A stretch of 12,344 bases of DNA. Origin: an uncultured Oscillospiraceae bacterium. Lineage in GTDB: Bacteria > Bacillota > Clostridia > Oscillospirales > Oscillospiraceae. The notes below the pieces were generated by a model that made no database searches, was not told the DNA's origin, and saw only the letters and a list, made by a program, of their open reading frames with translations. The translations under genes and the position numbers were made by a program. The stretch lies in assembly GCA_910587255.1 (NCBI GenBank), contig CAJUKT010000054.1, positions 1-12,344 on the forward strand, given 5' to 3'. This document shows, piece by piece, positions 1 to 5,729 of the stretch (position 1 is its first letter; each line of letters begins with the position of its first letter).

Positions 1-120
1 CGTTCTTTGGCCTGGATCAACAATTCCCGCCGTCTTTCCAAAGACTATGAAGTGTCTGTCCGTTCTGCACAAGCTGTTTGCACCATTGCTGCTTTCAGCA
101 CTTTACTCAAGCGGTTTTAG
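1..120 (+). CDS. IS5-family transposase, C-terminal end (partial)
   Basis: An open frame enters from the left edge and stops at TAG 118-120, giving 39 residues. It contains LAWINNSRRLSKDYE and then a helix rich in A, T and L ending LLKRF. This is the conserved tail after the catalytic Glu of IS5-type DDE transposases (the E[RK]xFAWLxxxRRLxKDYE block). The catalytic residues themselves lie outside the window. The enzyme would cut and join the ends of its insertion sequence. The right terminal inverted repeat is not recognisable, and the sequence after the stop soon reads as another protein's tail, so the insertion-sequence end must be close to position 120. Family assignment is fairly sure; intactness cannot be judged. 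Confidence 0.75.
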   Translation, partial: RSLAWINNSRRLSKDYEVSVRSAQAVCTIAAFSTLLKRF

Positions 121-336
121 CCTATTGGTACAGCTTCTCAGATCCGCCCCGGCGATTTGGTCAGGTACGATAACGAACGCAATGGACACGTCATCGTAGT
201 AATAAAGATTGACACGGAGTGGGTCACCTACACAGACAGCGGCACCACCCAAAAAGCATACTGGGGCGGGCAGTACCCCCGCTGGTGGCTGGAACAGCAG
301 CCCGGCCTCACCCTCTATACCCGCTACCCAGAATAG
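121..336 (+). pseudogene. C-terminal remnant of a disrupted, probably exported protein
   Basis: A frame of 71 codons follows the transposase stop, in the same register, and ends at TAG 334-336. It has no plausible start. The peptide contains IRPGDLVRYDNERNGHVIVV, then a WVTYTDSG strand, a YWGGQYPRWW segment and a final LYTRYP. A [LI]xxGDxVR..HxVxV strand pair with a terminal TRYP resembles the end of CHAP or NlpC/P60-like surface proteins of gut Clostridia; this is recollection of a pattern, not a search result. The likely history is insertion of the upstream element into this gene, separating it from its signal peptide and catalytic part. It is called a remnant because it lacks a start and a ribosome binding site. 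Confidence 0.45.
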
Positions 337-650
337 AAATTCTGAGGTACAGGCGGGCGGCGCTCCACATCCACGGGGCGCCGCCCCAATTGTTCCCCGT
401 GTCCGCCCCTGTAAAACAGTTTGTGCCCATCCTATGGAGCAGGTAGCACCCGTGTCCCTCCCGCAAATAAAACGCGGTGCCAGCCCCTCTGCGCGCCGTT
501 GTGCGGGGGTGCGGATTGCACCACTGTCTACAAAGAGAACGCCGCCAGCGCAGGCGAAAAAAGATATGTCTGAACTGATAACCTTTCCCGTTTGCCATGG
601 CTATTCCCGCCAGCTTGTGGTATGGTGTGCCGCTATAGGAGGCGAGGAAA
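337..650. other. Gene-free block with GC-rich hairpin and shared element sequence
   Basis: No convincing gene is visible. A 9-bp GC inverted repeat (355-363 with 378-386, 14-nt loop) sits just after the remnant's stop and could act as a weak terminator, though no T tract follows. Positions about 440-486 resemble 11255-11301 in the oriT-like region; on the minus strand both can encode EG[HY]GCY. Positions 515-540 repeat at 9079-9104. The right end carries AGGAGG (637-642), the ribosome binding site of the next gene. A TGG-TATGGT extended -10-like sequence (618-626) could be that gene's promoter but has no clear -35. Confidence 0.4.
515..540. repeat. 26-bp dispersed repeat, copy 1
   Basis: This copy matches 9079-9104 at 25 of 26 positions; the one difference is C at 524 against G at 9088. 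The shared core includes TGTCTACAAAGAGAAC. Flanking bases on both sides differ between the copies, so the repeat is sharply bounded. The copies lie in direct orientation, 8.56 kb apart. Here it lies in the block before the DUF6809/integrase operon. Its function is unknown. Confidence 0.65.
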
Positions 651-947
651 ATGCGAAAAACCTTGGAAGATTTCTACTACGGCAACATCACACCCAACGC
701 ACAGGACATGGCACCCCATTCCGAGCTGAAGCGAGCAACAGACCGTGTAACCCGTTTCGAAAACCAGCTCACCGAGCGGCTTGACGAGGCCGGACAAACG
801 ATCCTGGCAAAACTCATCGAATCACAACAGGAAATCGACAGCATCACCGCCCTGGAAAACTTCATTCTGGGTTTCCGGCTGGGAGTTCGGATCATGGCCG
901 AGTGCATGGATGACAATGACGGCGACATCAGAAATGGAGGTGGATAA
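651..947 (+). CDS. DUF6809-like small protein upstream of integrase
   Basis: A 98-residue protein starts MRKTLEDFYYGNI, with the pattern [RK]xxLEDxYYGN typical of DUF6809 proteins. The middle (about 24-70) is charged and helical, probably coiled coil. A conserved FxxGFRLGxRIMxE segment follows at about 71-84, and the tail is Asp/Gly rich. No enzyme motif, membrane segment or signal peptide is seen, so it is likely cytoplasmic. The start is fixed by AGGAGG at 637-642, eight bases before ATG. Its stop is 3 bases before the integrase ATG, and the integrase ribosome binding site lies inside its last codons, so the two are almost certainly cotranscribed and translationally linked. DUF6809 proteins are common in Clostridia mobile elements; their role is not known. 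Confidence 0.8.
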   Translation: MRKTLEDFYYGNITPNAQDMAPHSELKRATDRVTRFENQLTERLDEAGQTILAKLIESQQEIDSITALENFILGFRLGVRIMAECMDDNDGDIRNGGG

Positions 948-950
948 ACC

Positions 951-2105
951 ATGTCAAAACGCCGCGCCAACGGCGAAGGGAATCTGCGGAAGCGCTCTGA
1001 CGGCCGCTGGGAGGGCCGCTACACCGCGGGCTACAATCCCGACACCGGCAAGCGCATCATCAAAAATGTCCTGGGCCGCACCCAGGCAGAGGCCAAGGAA
1101 AAACTCAAAGCGGCGGTGGAGCAGGCTCAGCAGGTAGACGTTACCCGCACCGACGAGTACACTGTAGCCACCTGGCTGCGTGCCTGGTACGACCTCTACG
1201 CCCAACCCAACGTCCGGCAGGCCACAGCAGACCGCTACAAGCTGATGATCGAGACCTACACCATTCCCCGCATCGGAAAGATCAAGCTGAAAAAACTGAC
1301 CTCCCGCGACCTGCAAAAAATGTACAAAAATCTGATGGAGCGTGGCCGGGTGAACACGAAAAGCGGCCATGGCAATCCCGGCCTGAGTAGCACCACGGTA
1401 CGCAGCGTCCACCTGATGCTCCACAGCGCGTTCGAGAGGGCAGTGAAGGAGCGGCTGATCCCTCGCAACCCCACTGACGACTGTATCGCCCCCAAAGTTC
1501 AAAATGTGGAGATGAAAACCCTCCGGCCCGAACACCTCAAAGCCTACCTGGACGCCGCCGACGCACGGGGAGTCCTTCCCATGTTCTACCTGGAACTGGT
1601 AAGCGGCCTGCGGAAGGGCGAGCTGGTGGCCCTTCTCTGGGATGACTTGGACATCCAAAACCGGACGATTTCCGTGAGCAAGCAGTATATCAAAAACCCC
1701 AGCGGCAAGCTCACCCTCTCCCGGCCCAAGACTGAGACCTCAGTGCGCCGGGTGTCCATCCCCCAGGAGGCGGTGAACCTGCTAATCCAGGAGCATGAAA
1801 AACACCCGGAAAACCCGTATATGTTCTCCTCGTCCACCACCGGAGAGATGTACTACCCCGACTCAGTGGTGAAGCTCCACGAAAAGATTCTCAGGGACGC
1901 TGGGCTGGAGCACATCCGCTTCCACGGTCTGCGTCACACCTTCGCAACCTTGGCTCTGCAAAACGGAGTGGATATCAAGACGGTTTCCAGTATGCTGGGT
2001 CACTACGACGCAGGGTTTACCCTCCGCACCTACACCCACGCTACCCGCCAGATGCAGGATCAGGCGGCGGAAACCATGGGAAACTTCATGTCGCAAATGA
2101 TGTAA
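951..2105 (+). CDS. int: Tyrosine recombinase/integrase, Tn916 Int type
   Basis: A 384-residue site-specific recombinase, the usual length for Tn916/phage-type integrases. Residues about 5-55 form the N-terminal arm-binding domain (GEGNLRKRSDGRWEGRY, with basic residues and Trp/Tyr). About 66-165 is the core-binding SAM-like domain, and about 188-375 the catalytic domain. All catalytic residues are visible: R221 in SGLRKGE, the beta-hairpin Lys around K260, H325 and R328 in HGLRH, H351 in MLGH, and the nucleophile Y361 in RTYTH. It should be active. GGAGG (936-940) sits 10 bases before ATG, within the upstream gene. Two DNA-binding domains predict separate core and arm sites, and candidates for both lie 0.7-0.9 kb downstream. 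The tRNA-Thr fragment at 2871-2915 is the likely core site. Confidence 0.95.
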   Translation: MSKRRANGEGNLRKRSDGRWEGRYTAGYNPDTGKRIIKNVLGRTQAEAKEKLKAAVEQAQQVDVTRTDEYTVATWLRAWYDLYAQPNVRQATADRYKLMIETYTIPRIGKIKLKKLTSRDLQKMYKNLMERGRVNTKSGHGNPGLSSTTVRSVHLMLHSAFERAVKERLIPRNPTDDCIAPKVQNVEMKTLRPEHLKAYLDAADARGVLPMFYLELVSGLRKGELVALLWDDLDIQNRTISVSKQYIKNPSGKLTLSRPKTETSVRRVSIPQEAVNLLIQEHEKHPENPYMFSSSTTGEMYYPDSVVKLHEKILRDAGLEHIRFHGLRHTFATLALQNGVDIKTVSSMLGHYDAGFTLRTYTHATRQMQDQAAETMGNFMSQMM

Positions 2106-2255
2106 TGGGCACTCAAAAATAAGAAAAACACCGGGCAGGAAAGCCCCGAAATGATTGCTCCCCAGTGGTTCCCCGCATTTTTCAAAATTAAAAACCTGTC
2201 GTAGTATTTTCTCTCAAGATATGTTAGGATAATGTCGAAAGGAGTTGAAACTGCA

Positions 2256-2795
2256 ATGAAGAAAATGTACGTATATTACGGATCATTAGCTTTAAAAGCT
2301 CTGCGAAAGGCAAGGAAAATGACTGTAGCGCAATTAGCAAGTCTAATTCCTTGCTCCGAGAGAACAGTCAACCGTTTTGAGGCCAGTAATTGGACAAGCA
2401 ACAAGCAAACAGCGGAAAAACTGGCAGAAATATTTTCCATCCCTTTTGCACAACTTTTTATATTGGAGGAGCAACATCTCCTGGAAGCACTTGAAACCAT
2501 AGCTCCTAATATTCCATTGGGGCCTCCTATGGGAGAAACGACATATTACCTTCTGTCTATCCGCCGAATTTCATGGTGGGATGCAAACATATGGGGGAAA
2601 ACCATGTGGATTGGATTTTATGATCAGTTCCACGAACTTCGCAAACTTCATATGTTGAGTAAAGTCGGTTCGTTGCTAATAAAAATGCATATAAAAGAAT
2701 TACACCGGGTAGGAAGCCAACCTTTCTGCCCGGTACTCTCTAAATCTTTCCACACATTTCGCCGTGTGGGTCAAGTTGTGGGTCGCCCCGCCTGA
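2256..2795 (+). CDS. Cro/CI-type HTH regulator beside integrase
   Basis: A 179-residue protein with one N-terminal HTH_3 domain at about 10-65: LKALRKARKMTVAQLASLIP, then CSERTVNRFEA as turn and recognition helix, then QTAEKLAEIFSIPFAQLF. This fold is typical of element regulators that bind operators near int or att. ATG 2256 is preferred over ATG 2232 because AAAGGAG (2238-2244) lies 11 bases before it and would be inside the longer form. The C-terminal part (about 70-179) has no family I recognise. Its last 30 or so residues are encoded by the hairpin at 2704-2734 and the arm-type repeat at 2765-2784, so the original stop may have been lost or the tail may be read-through. Base composition is clearly more AT-rich than the neighbours, suggesting a separate origin. 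Confidence 0.65.
   Translation: MKKMYVYYGSLALKALRKARKMTVAQLASLIPCSERTVNRFEASNWTSNKQTAEKLAEIFSIPFAQLFILEEQHLLEALETIAPNIPLGPPMGETTYYLLSIRRISWWDANIWGKTMWIGFYDQFHELRKLHMLSKVGSLLIKMHIKELHRVGSQPFCPVLSKSFHTFRRVGQVVGRPA
2704..2734 (+). repeat. 13-bp hairpin inside the regulator's 3' end
   Basis: The arms 2704-2716 and 2722-2734 pair fully if G-T pairs are allowed, with loop CCAAC. No T tract follows, so it is a poor intrinsic terminator. Its left part (2702-2718) also repeats 2128-2145, just after the integrase stop, at 17 of 18 positions with one gap. The two copies therefore bracket the regulator gene. Confidence 0.5.
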
Positions 2796-2813
2796 CCCAC
2801 AACTTGACCCACA
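2765..2813. repeat. Perfect 20-bp inverted repeat, candidate integrase arm sites
   Basis: The left arm 2765-2784 reads TGTGGGTCAAGTTGTGGGTC and 2794-2813 is its exact reverse complement; the spacer is 9 bases. Each arm is itself a double TGTGGGTC separated by four bases. A third copy with one mismatch lies at 3030-3049, beyond the tRNA-Thr core. Direct and inverted short repeats flanking a core site are the hallmark of arm-type sites bound by the N-terminal domain of Tn916/lambda-type integrases. No T tract follows, so it is not a normal terminator. Confidence 0.65.
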
Positions 2814-2835
2814 TTATTTCGAGGGAAAACAGAAC

Positions 2836-2871
2836 AAAAACTCCCAAAATCCAGCGATTTCAGGAGTTTTT
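2836..2871 (-). terminator. Rho-independent terminator next to the tRNA-Thr core
   Basis: AAAAACTCC (2836-2844) pairs perfectly with GGAGTTTTT (2863-2871), with an inner AAAT/ATTT stem (2847-2850 with 2857-2860). On the minus strand it starts right after the tRNA CCA and is followed by a T-rich tail (TTTTTGTTCTGTTTT). It is therefore placed to end transcription of a tRNA gene rebuilt by integration. On the plus strand it could also end the int/regulator transcripts. Confidence 0.65.
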
Positions 2872-2915
2872 GGAGCTGCTATCCAGATTTGAACTGGAGA
2901 CCTCATCCTTACCAA
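2871..2915 (-). other. tRNA-Thr(GGT) 3' half, integrase core/attachment site
   Basis: Read on the minus strand, this is a tRNA from the anticodon loop to CCA. It has loop TTGGTAA (2909-2915, anticodon GGT), 3' anticodon stem GGATG (2904-2908), variable loop AGGTC (2899-2903), a perfect T arm TCCAG-TTCAAAT-CTGGA (2882-2898), acceptor strand TAGCAGC (2875-2881), discriminator T, then CCA (2871-2873). It corresponds to the bacterial tRNA-Thr(GGT) 3' half. The 5' half is absent: upstream bases are ATCAG where CATCC is needed to close the anticodon stem. Truncation at the anticodon loop is the usual signature of a tyrosine-integrase crossover in that loop. No transcription of a functional tRNA is expected here. 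Confidence 0.85.
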
Positions 2916-2932
2916 CTGATTGCCCGCCCTCG

Positions 2933-2964
2933 AAACGCCTCCATTTGGCGCTTGGGGGGCGTTT
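2933..2964 (+). terminator. GC-rich hairpin with T tract
   Basis: AAACGCCTCC (2933-2942) pairs with GGGGGCGTTT (2955-2964), with one G-T pair and a 12-nt loop, followed by TT (five T in all, 2962-2966). This is a standard intrinsic terminator shape on the plus strand. It lies in the attachment region, 17 bases beyond the tRNA core, where no plus-strand gene ends, so its role is unclear. Confidence 0.5.
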
Positions 2965-2977
2965 TTGTTCCGTAAAT

Positions 2978-3014
2978 GCGGAGGCAATCGTGCTTTCCGT
3001 TCCATTGCCTCCGC
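2978..3014. repeat. Perfect 11-bp inverted repeat in the attachment region
   Basis: GCGGAGGCAAT (2978-2988) and ATTGCCTCCGC (3004-3014) are exact reverse complements with a 15-nt spacer. No T tract follows. Position between the core site and the outer arm repeat suggests a protein-binding or folded-DNA element, but this is inference. Confidence 0.6.
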
Positions 3015-3029
3015 CCGCTTGTTTCCTAT

Positions 3030-3049
3030 TGTGGGTCAGGTTGTGGGTC
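3030..3049 (+). repeat. Third arm-type repeat, on the far side of the core
   Basis: TGTGGGTCAGGTTGTGGGTC matches the arm at 2765-2784 at 19 of 20 bases in the same orientation. The single change is between the two TGTGGGTC half-copies. It is 114 bases beyond the tRNA-Thr core, whereas the other arms lie 57 bases before it. Arm sites on both sides define an attP-like layout. Confidence 0.65.
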
Positions 3050-3093
3050 ACTCCGCCCTTGCCTTTCAGAAAATATCCGCTTTTCGGGAAACT

Positions 3094-3129
3094 GCATCCG
3101 CCAGCCCCTGATGAGGGTCCGGCGGATGC
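3094..3129 (-). repeat. Perfect 9-bp hairpin downstream of the response regulator gene
   Basis: GCATCCGCC (3094-3102) pairs with GGCGGATGC (3121-3129), with an inner CCC/GGG pairing in the 18-nt loop. It lies 70 bases after the stop of the minus-strand regulator gene and could end its transcript, but only three T follow on that strand, so termination is tentative. The rest of 3130-3199 shows nothing I can interpret. Confidence 0.4.
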
Positions 3130-3199
3130 TGAATGAGGAATATAGAATCGCCAAGTTGCTTGACGTTCTTTTTATCATTGCCGGGGAAGGCATATCCAT

Positions 3200-3937
3200 C
3201 TATCCCAGCGCCCCATGGGTGCGCATATAGATCAGGAACCTCTGTTTCGCCTCCAGTACTTTTCTCCGGCTTAACGGCAAAACCTCCCCGTTAGACAGAC
3301 GTACCTGTCCTTCCTGGATCAGCTGGATATGCTCACAGTTCACCAAGTAGCCTTTATGGATACGGATAAACCCTTTCGGCGCCAACTCATCCTCCATTTC
3401 CGACATGGGTCTGCGCAGGGCAATGGGTTCCCGCTCCCCCGCGATGTGGAGCATCTGGCAGTTTCTGGCCCCCTCCAGATACAGGATATCCTTCAGTTCC
3501 ACCAGCCGCACCGTATCCCGCTGCTCCAACACCAATCGGTCCGGCAGGGTCCGTTCCGCCCTCTGACTGAGGAACAGGCCAATGGCGTCGGGCAAATCCT
3601 CCAGAAAGTGGTTCTTCCGCACAAAGCCCAGGGGCCGAACCTTCAGCGAATCGAACACCTTGTCCTCCCGGCTGGAGATGTAGATGATCTCGGTCCGGCT
3701 GTTCTGCTCCCGCAGCTCCTGTCCAAAGGCGATCCCGCTCGTTTGGGGCATATCAATATCCAGCATCAGCAGGTCAAAGACGGTCACCTCCATCCACCGC
3801 CTCAGCTCGGAGATGCTGACGCAGGAGGTCAGCTCGGCGGGGGCGCCTTCCCGCGCCAGGGTAGACCTCACCGCGCTCTCAATAATGGCAAGGGCGGTTT
3901 CCTCGTCGTCGCAGATGGCGATTTTCAACGGCTCCAT
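3200..3937 (-). CDS. LytTR-family response regulator (AgrA-like)
   Basis: A 245-residue regulator, normal size for the AgrA/LytR family. The receiver domain spans about 4-125: acidic pair D10-D11 in AICDDEE, phospho-acceptor D60 in LMLDIDMP, Ser88/Ser89 in YISSRED, and K108 in GFVRKN as the likely switch lysine. The LytTR DNA-binding domain follows at about 135-240, with ILYLEGARNC, FIRIHKGYLVN and LPLSRRK motifs. Phosphorylation by the neighbouring kinase should make it bind paired direct repeats and activate transcription. ATG lies 3 bases beyond the kinase stop, and its ribosome binding site GGAGGTG is formed by the kinase's last codons, so the pair is one operon. No target gene is evident. 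Family certain; signal and regulon unknown. Confidence 0.92.
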   Translation of the reverse strand: MEPLKIAICDDEETALAIIESAVRSTLAREGAPAELTSCVSISELRRWMEVTVFDLLMLDIDMPQTSGIAFGQELREQNSRTEIIYISSREDKVFDSLKVRPLGFVRKNHFLEDLPDAIGLFLSQRAERTLPDRLVLEQRDTVRLVELKDILYLEGARNCQMLHIAGEREPIALRRPMSEMEDELAPKGFIRIHKGYLVNCEHIQLIQEGQVRLSNGEVLPLSRRKVLEAKQRFLIYMRTHGALG

Positions 3938-3940
3938 CCG

Positions 3941-5230
3941 TCACACCTCCGTTGCTACCAGCATCAGGTCGGAAAGAAATGTCTGATTCTGAATATCATA
4001 CTGGACATATCCGTTGCAGCGCTCCGCGATGCGCTGGATCACCTTGGTCCCGTAGCCGTGCAGCTCCCGGTTTTCCTTGGTCGTGCGCAGCCGCAGCCGG
4101 TCTTTCGCGTCTATGGAGGGATCCACCGGGTTTTCCATATGGATAAACAGGTACTCCCGCTCCTGCCGGAGCTCCAGCTTGACCACGGGGGACGGCACCC
4201 CGGAGGCTGCGCTGGACTCAATGGCGTTGCTCAGCAGATTGTTCAGCAGGGCGAACAGGTCCGCGTCCTCCACCGAGAGCTTCGGGGGCACCGCCGTGCG
4301 CACCTCTAAACGCACTCCCTCCAGCTTCGCCACCGCCAGATTCTGATTGATCACCGCGTCGATCACCTGGTTGCCGCAGCTGATCTGCCGCAGGGAATCC
4401 AGGGGGATGCCCGTGCGCTTGCGGAGGTATTCTTCCAGCTCGGCGTATTGGCGGTTAGACACCAGCATTTCTATATAGGCGTCGTGATTTTTAATCTCGT
4501 GGCGCAGGAGCTTCAGCTCCTCATAGCTCTTCTGGGACAGCTGCAAAAGACGCTGTTGGGCCTCCAGGCTGGCCTGCTGGGCCAGCAGCTCCAGGTTCCT
4601 GCCGTAGCTTCGGTTGATGGCGTAGAACATGACGTAAAACAGCAGGAGCATCCCCAGCAGCACAATACTCAGCACGAAGTAGTAGGGCTGGTAGCCCGGT
4701 TCGATACGCCAGTTTGCCGAGGATATTGCACCAAAAAGAGCCATAATGGCAACGCCAATTACATAATACCGGGGGGCCAGGCGGAAGTCCTCAATGGCGA
4801 ACCGCCGCAGGACCCAGATCACGCCGCCGTAGGCCGCCGACATCACGGCGACGGACAGCGGTCCAAATTTCACGCCGCTGAAGCCGAAAATGGCGACGAC
4901 CAAGATCCACGCCGCCCAGCCCGCGCTGCCCATCACAAACCGCTTGGCCAGGGGATACCTGCTGCGCAGCGCCCCGTACAGCAGCACAAACGCCGTCTGC
5001 TGGACCTGATTGAGGTAGCTGTCCCCCAGCAGGGCGAAATAGATCCCGCTGAGCAGCTCCATCCCACACCAGCAGGCCGCCAGCTCAAGCCCCTTCCGCA
5101 CAAACTCCCCGGGGGTGCGGGGAAGCTCCCCCAGCAGCAGCATGACGCCCAGAAGGAAGGCCGCATATAGCACCAGCGTGTACGGGTTTGTCACGGCCCA
5201 ATCCCGATACTGCGCGAGGACTTCCACCAC
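3941..5230 (-). CDS. GHKL sensor histidine kinase (AgrC-like)
   Basis: An inner-membrane sensor kinase partnered with the adjacent LytTR regulator. From GTG 5230 it is 429 residues; the frame is open to ATG 5302 (453), which is used for numbering here. Six or seven hydrophobic segments fill about 42-229. A helical region (about 235-265) precedes LRHEIKNH, with phospho-accepting H268. The GHKL ATPase domain follows: N box NNLLSNA (N355/N359) and G box HGYGTK (415-420). AgrC-type kinases sense secreted peptides, so an extracellular ligand is plausible. The shorter start is chosen because a near-consensus promoter (5255-5284) lies within the longer frame. GTG 5230 (or the adjacent GTG 5227) follows an AAAGGCGG-like ribosome binding site. 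No agrB/agrD-like gene is visible nearby. Confidence 0.9.
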   Translation of the reverse strand: MVEVLAQYRDWAVTNPYTLVLYAAFLLGVMLLLGELPRTPGEFVRKGLELAACWCGMELLSGIYFALLGDSYLNQVQQTAFVLLYGALRSRYPLAKRFVMGSAGWAAWILVVAIFGFSGVKFGPLSVAVMSAAYGGVIWVLRRFAIEDFRLAPRYYVIGVAIMALFGAISSANWRIEPGYQPYYFVLSIVLLGMLLLFYVMFYAINRSYGRNLELLAQQASLEAQQRLLQLSQKSYEELKLLRHEIKNHDAYIEMLVSNRQYAELEEYLRKRTGIPLDSLRQISCGNQVIDAVINQNLAVAKLEGVRLEVRTAVPPKLSVEDADLFALLNNLLSNAIESSAASGVPSPVVKLELRQEREYLFIHMENPVDPSIDAKDRLRLRTTKENRELHGYGTKVIQRIAERCNGYVQYDIQNQTFLSDLMLVATEV

Positions 5231-5254
5231 AGCAAAGCACCGCCTTTCAAGCCG

Positions 5255-5284
5255 ATTATAGCAGGACTTCCCCCTGTGTGTCAA
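5255..5284 (-). promoter_or_regulatory. Near-consensus sigma-A promoter for the kinase/regulator operon
   Basis: On the minus strand TTGACA (5279-5284) and TATAAT (5255-5260) are both perfect, 18 bases apart, and TGC before TATAAT gives an extended -10. Transcription should begin near 5248, about 18 bases before GTG 5230. This sets the start of the kinase and makes it independent of the GH3 unit upstream. Confidence 0.85.
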
Positions 5285-5290
5285 AGCGGA

Positions 5291-5324
5291 CGGGCCGCTC
5301 ACCCGGCGAAGGGTGGGCGGCCCG
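5291..5324 (-). terminator. Long hairpin between the GH3 unit and the kinase promoter
   Basis: CGGGCCGC/GCGGCCCG (5291-5298 with 5317-5324) encloses CACCC/GGGTG (5300-5304 with 5311-5315), with one mismatch between the two stems and a 6-nt loop. It follows the membrane-protein gene by 24 bases. The downstream T tract is weak (TCCGCTTT) and abuts the kinase -35 box, so terminator and promoter are packed together. Confidence 0.65.
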
Positions 5325-5348
5325 CCGTGTAATTGCGCGTGGTTCTGG

Positions 5349-5729
5349 TCAGTTTCGTTTCATAAAGCAGGAAACGATGTAGGCCAGGGCGCTGGCCCCC
5401 ATCACCGCCAGGATGGCCGCCACCAGCTGGATGCCGCCGGTGGAGTTGAACATGGTGATCCCGTTGAAGTAGTCCAGAAAGGTGGGGATACTGGCGATCA
5501 GGTAGGTGCTGAAGGCCAGGCCCAGGAACACCACGGCCAGCAGGTTGAGGGGATCGGCGAACCGGCTGGCCAGCAGCACATAGAGCGCGCCGCACCCCGC
5601 CGCCAGGGCCAGATAGAGCAGCACCGCGGAGGACGCGCCAGCGACGGCGCACAGCACCAGGGCGCACAGCGACAAAACCGCTGCGGCCAGGTCGAGCTTA
5701 CTGCCGATGGTGTGAAGGGACAGTTTCAT
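5349..5729 (-). CDS. Small four-helix membrane protein, GH3 partner
   Basis: A 126-residue integral membrane protein of no family I recognise. Four hydrophobic segments lie at about 13-30, 34-51, 60-80 and 100-120, with a short polar N-terminus and a basic KRN end. The loop before the last segment (IPTFLDYFNGITMFNSTGG) is probably outside the cell. Its ATG abuts the GH3 stop (TAAATG), and the GH3 end supplies a strong AAGGAGGT ribosome binding site, so it is translationally coupled to the glycosidase. Such coupling suggests help with membrane retention, assembly or transport for the GH3 enzyme, but this is inference. A terminator follows. Confidence 0.8.
   Translation of the reverse strand: MKLSLHTIGSKLDLAAAVLSLCALVLCAVAGASSAVLLYLALAAGCGALYVLLASRFADPLNLLAVVFLGLAFSTYLIASIPTFLDYFNGITMFNSTGGIQLVAAILAVMGASALAYIVSCFMKRN

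Noticed and set aside
209..784. 191-codon plus-strand frame in the left intergenic block
   Set aside because: It overlaps the gene at 651-947 and the remnant at 121-336 in other frames, is Pro/Ala/Arg rich, and has no ribosome binding site.
2128..2150. GGGC/GCCC hairpin just after the integrase stop as a terminator
   Set aside because: The stem is only four bases and no T tract follows.
2804..3136. 110-codon plus-strand frame across the attachment region, containing the peptide LLSRFELETS
   Set aside because: The peptide is the familiar false translation of the antisense of a tRNA T arm; the frame covers the tRNA-Thr fragment and hairpins and has no ribosome binding site.
3026..3199. 57-codon minus-strand frame starting directly after the response regulator stop
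   Set aside because: It has no ribosome binding site, reads through the 3094-3129 hairpin, and ends in the arm repeat; its peptide shows no family features.
3329..5170. Long plus-strand frames opposite the regulator and kinase genes (3329-4309, 4448-5170)
   Set aside because: Antisense shadows; the minus strand carries complete receiver, LytTR and GHKL motifs.
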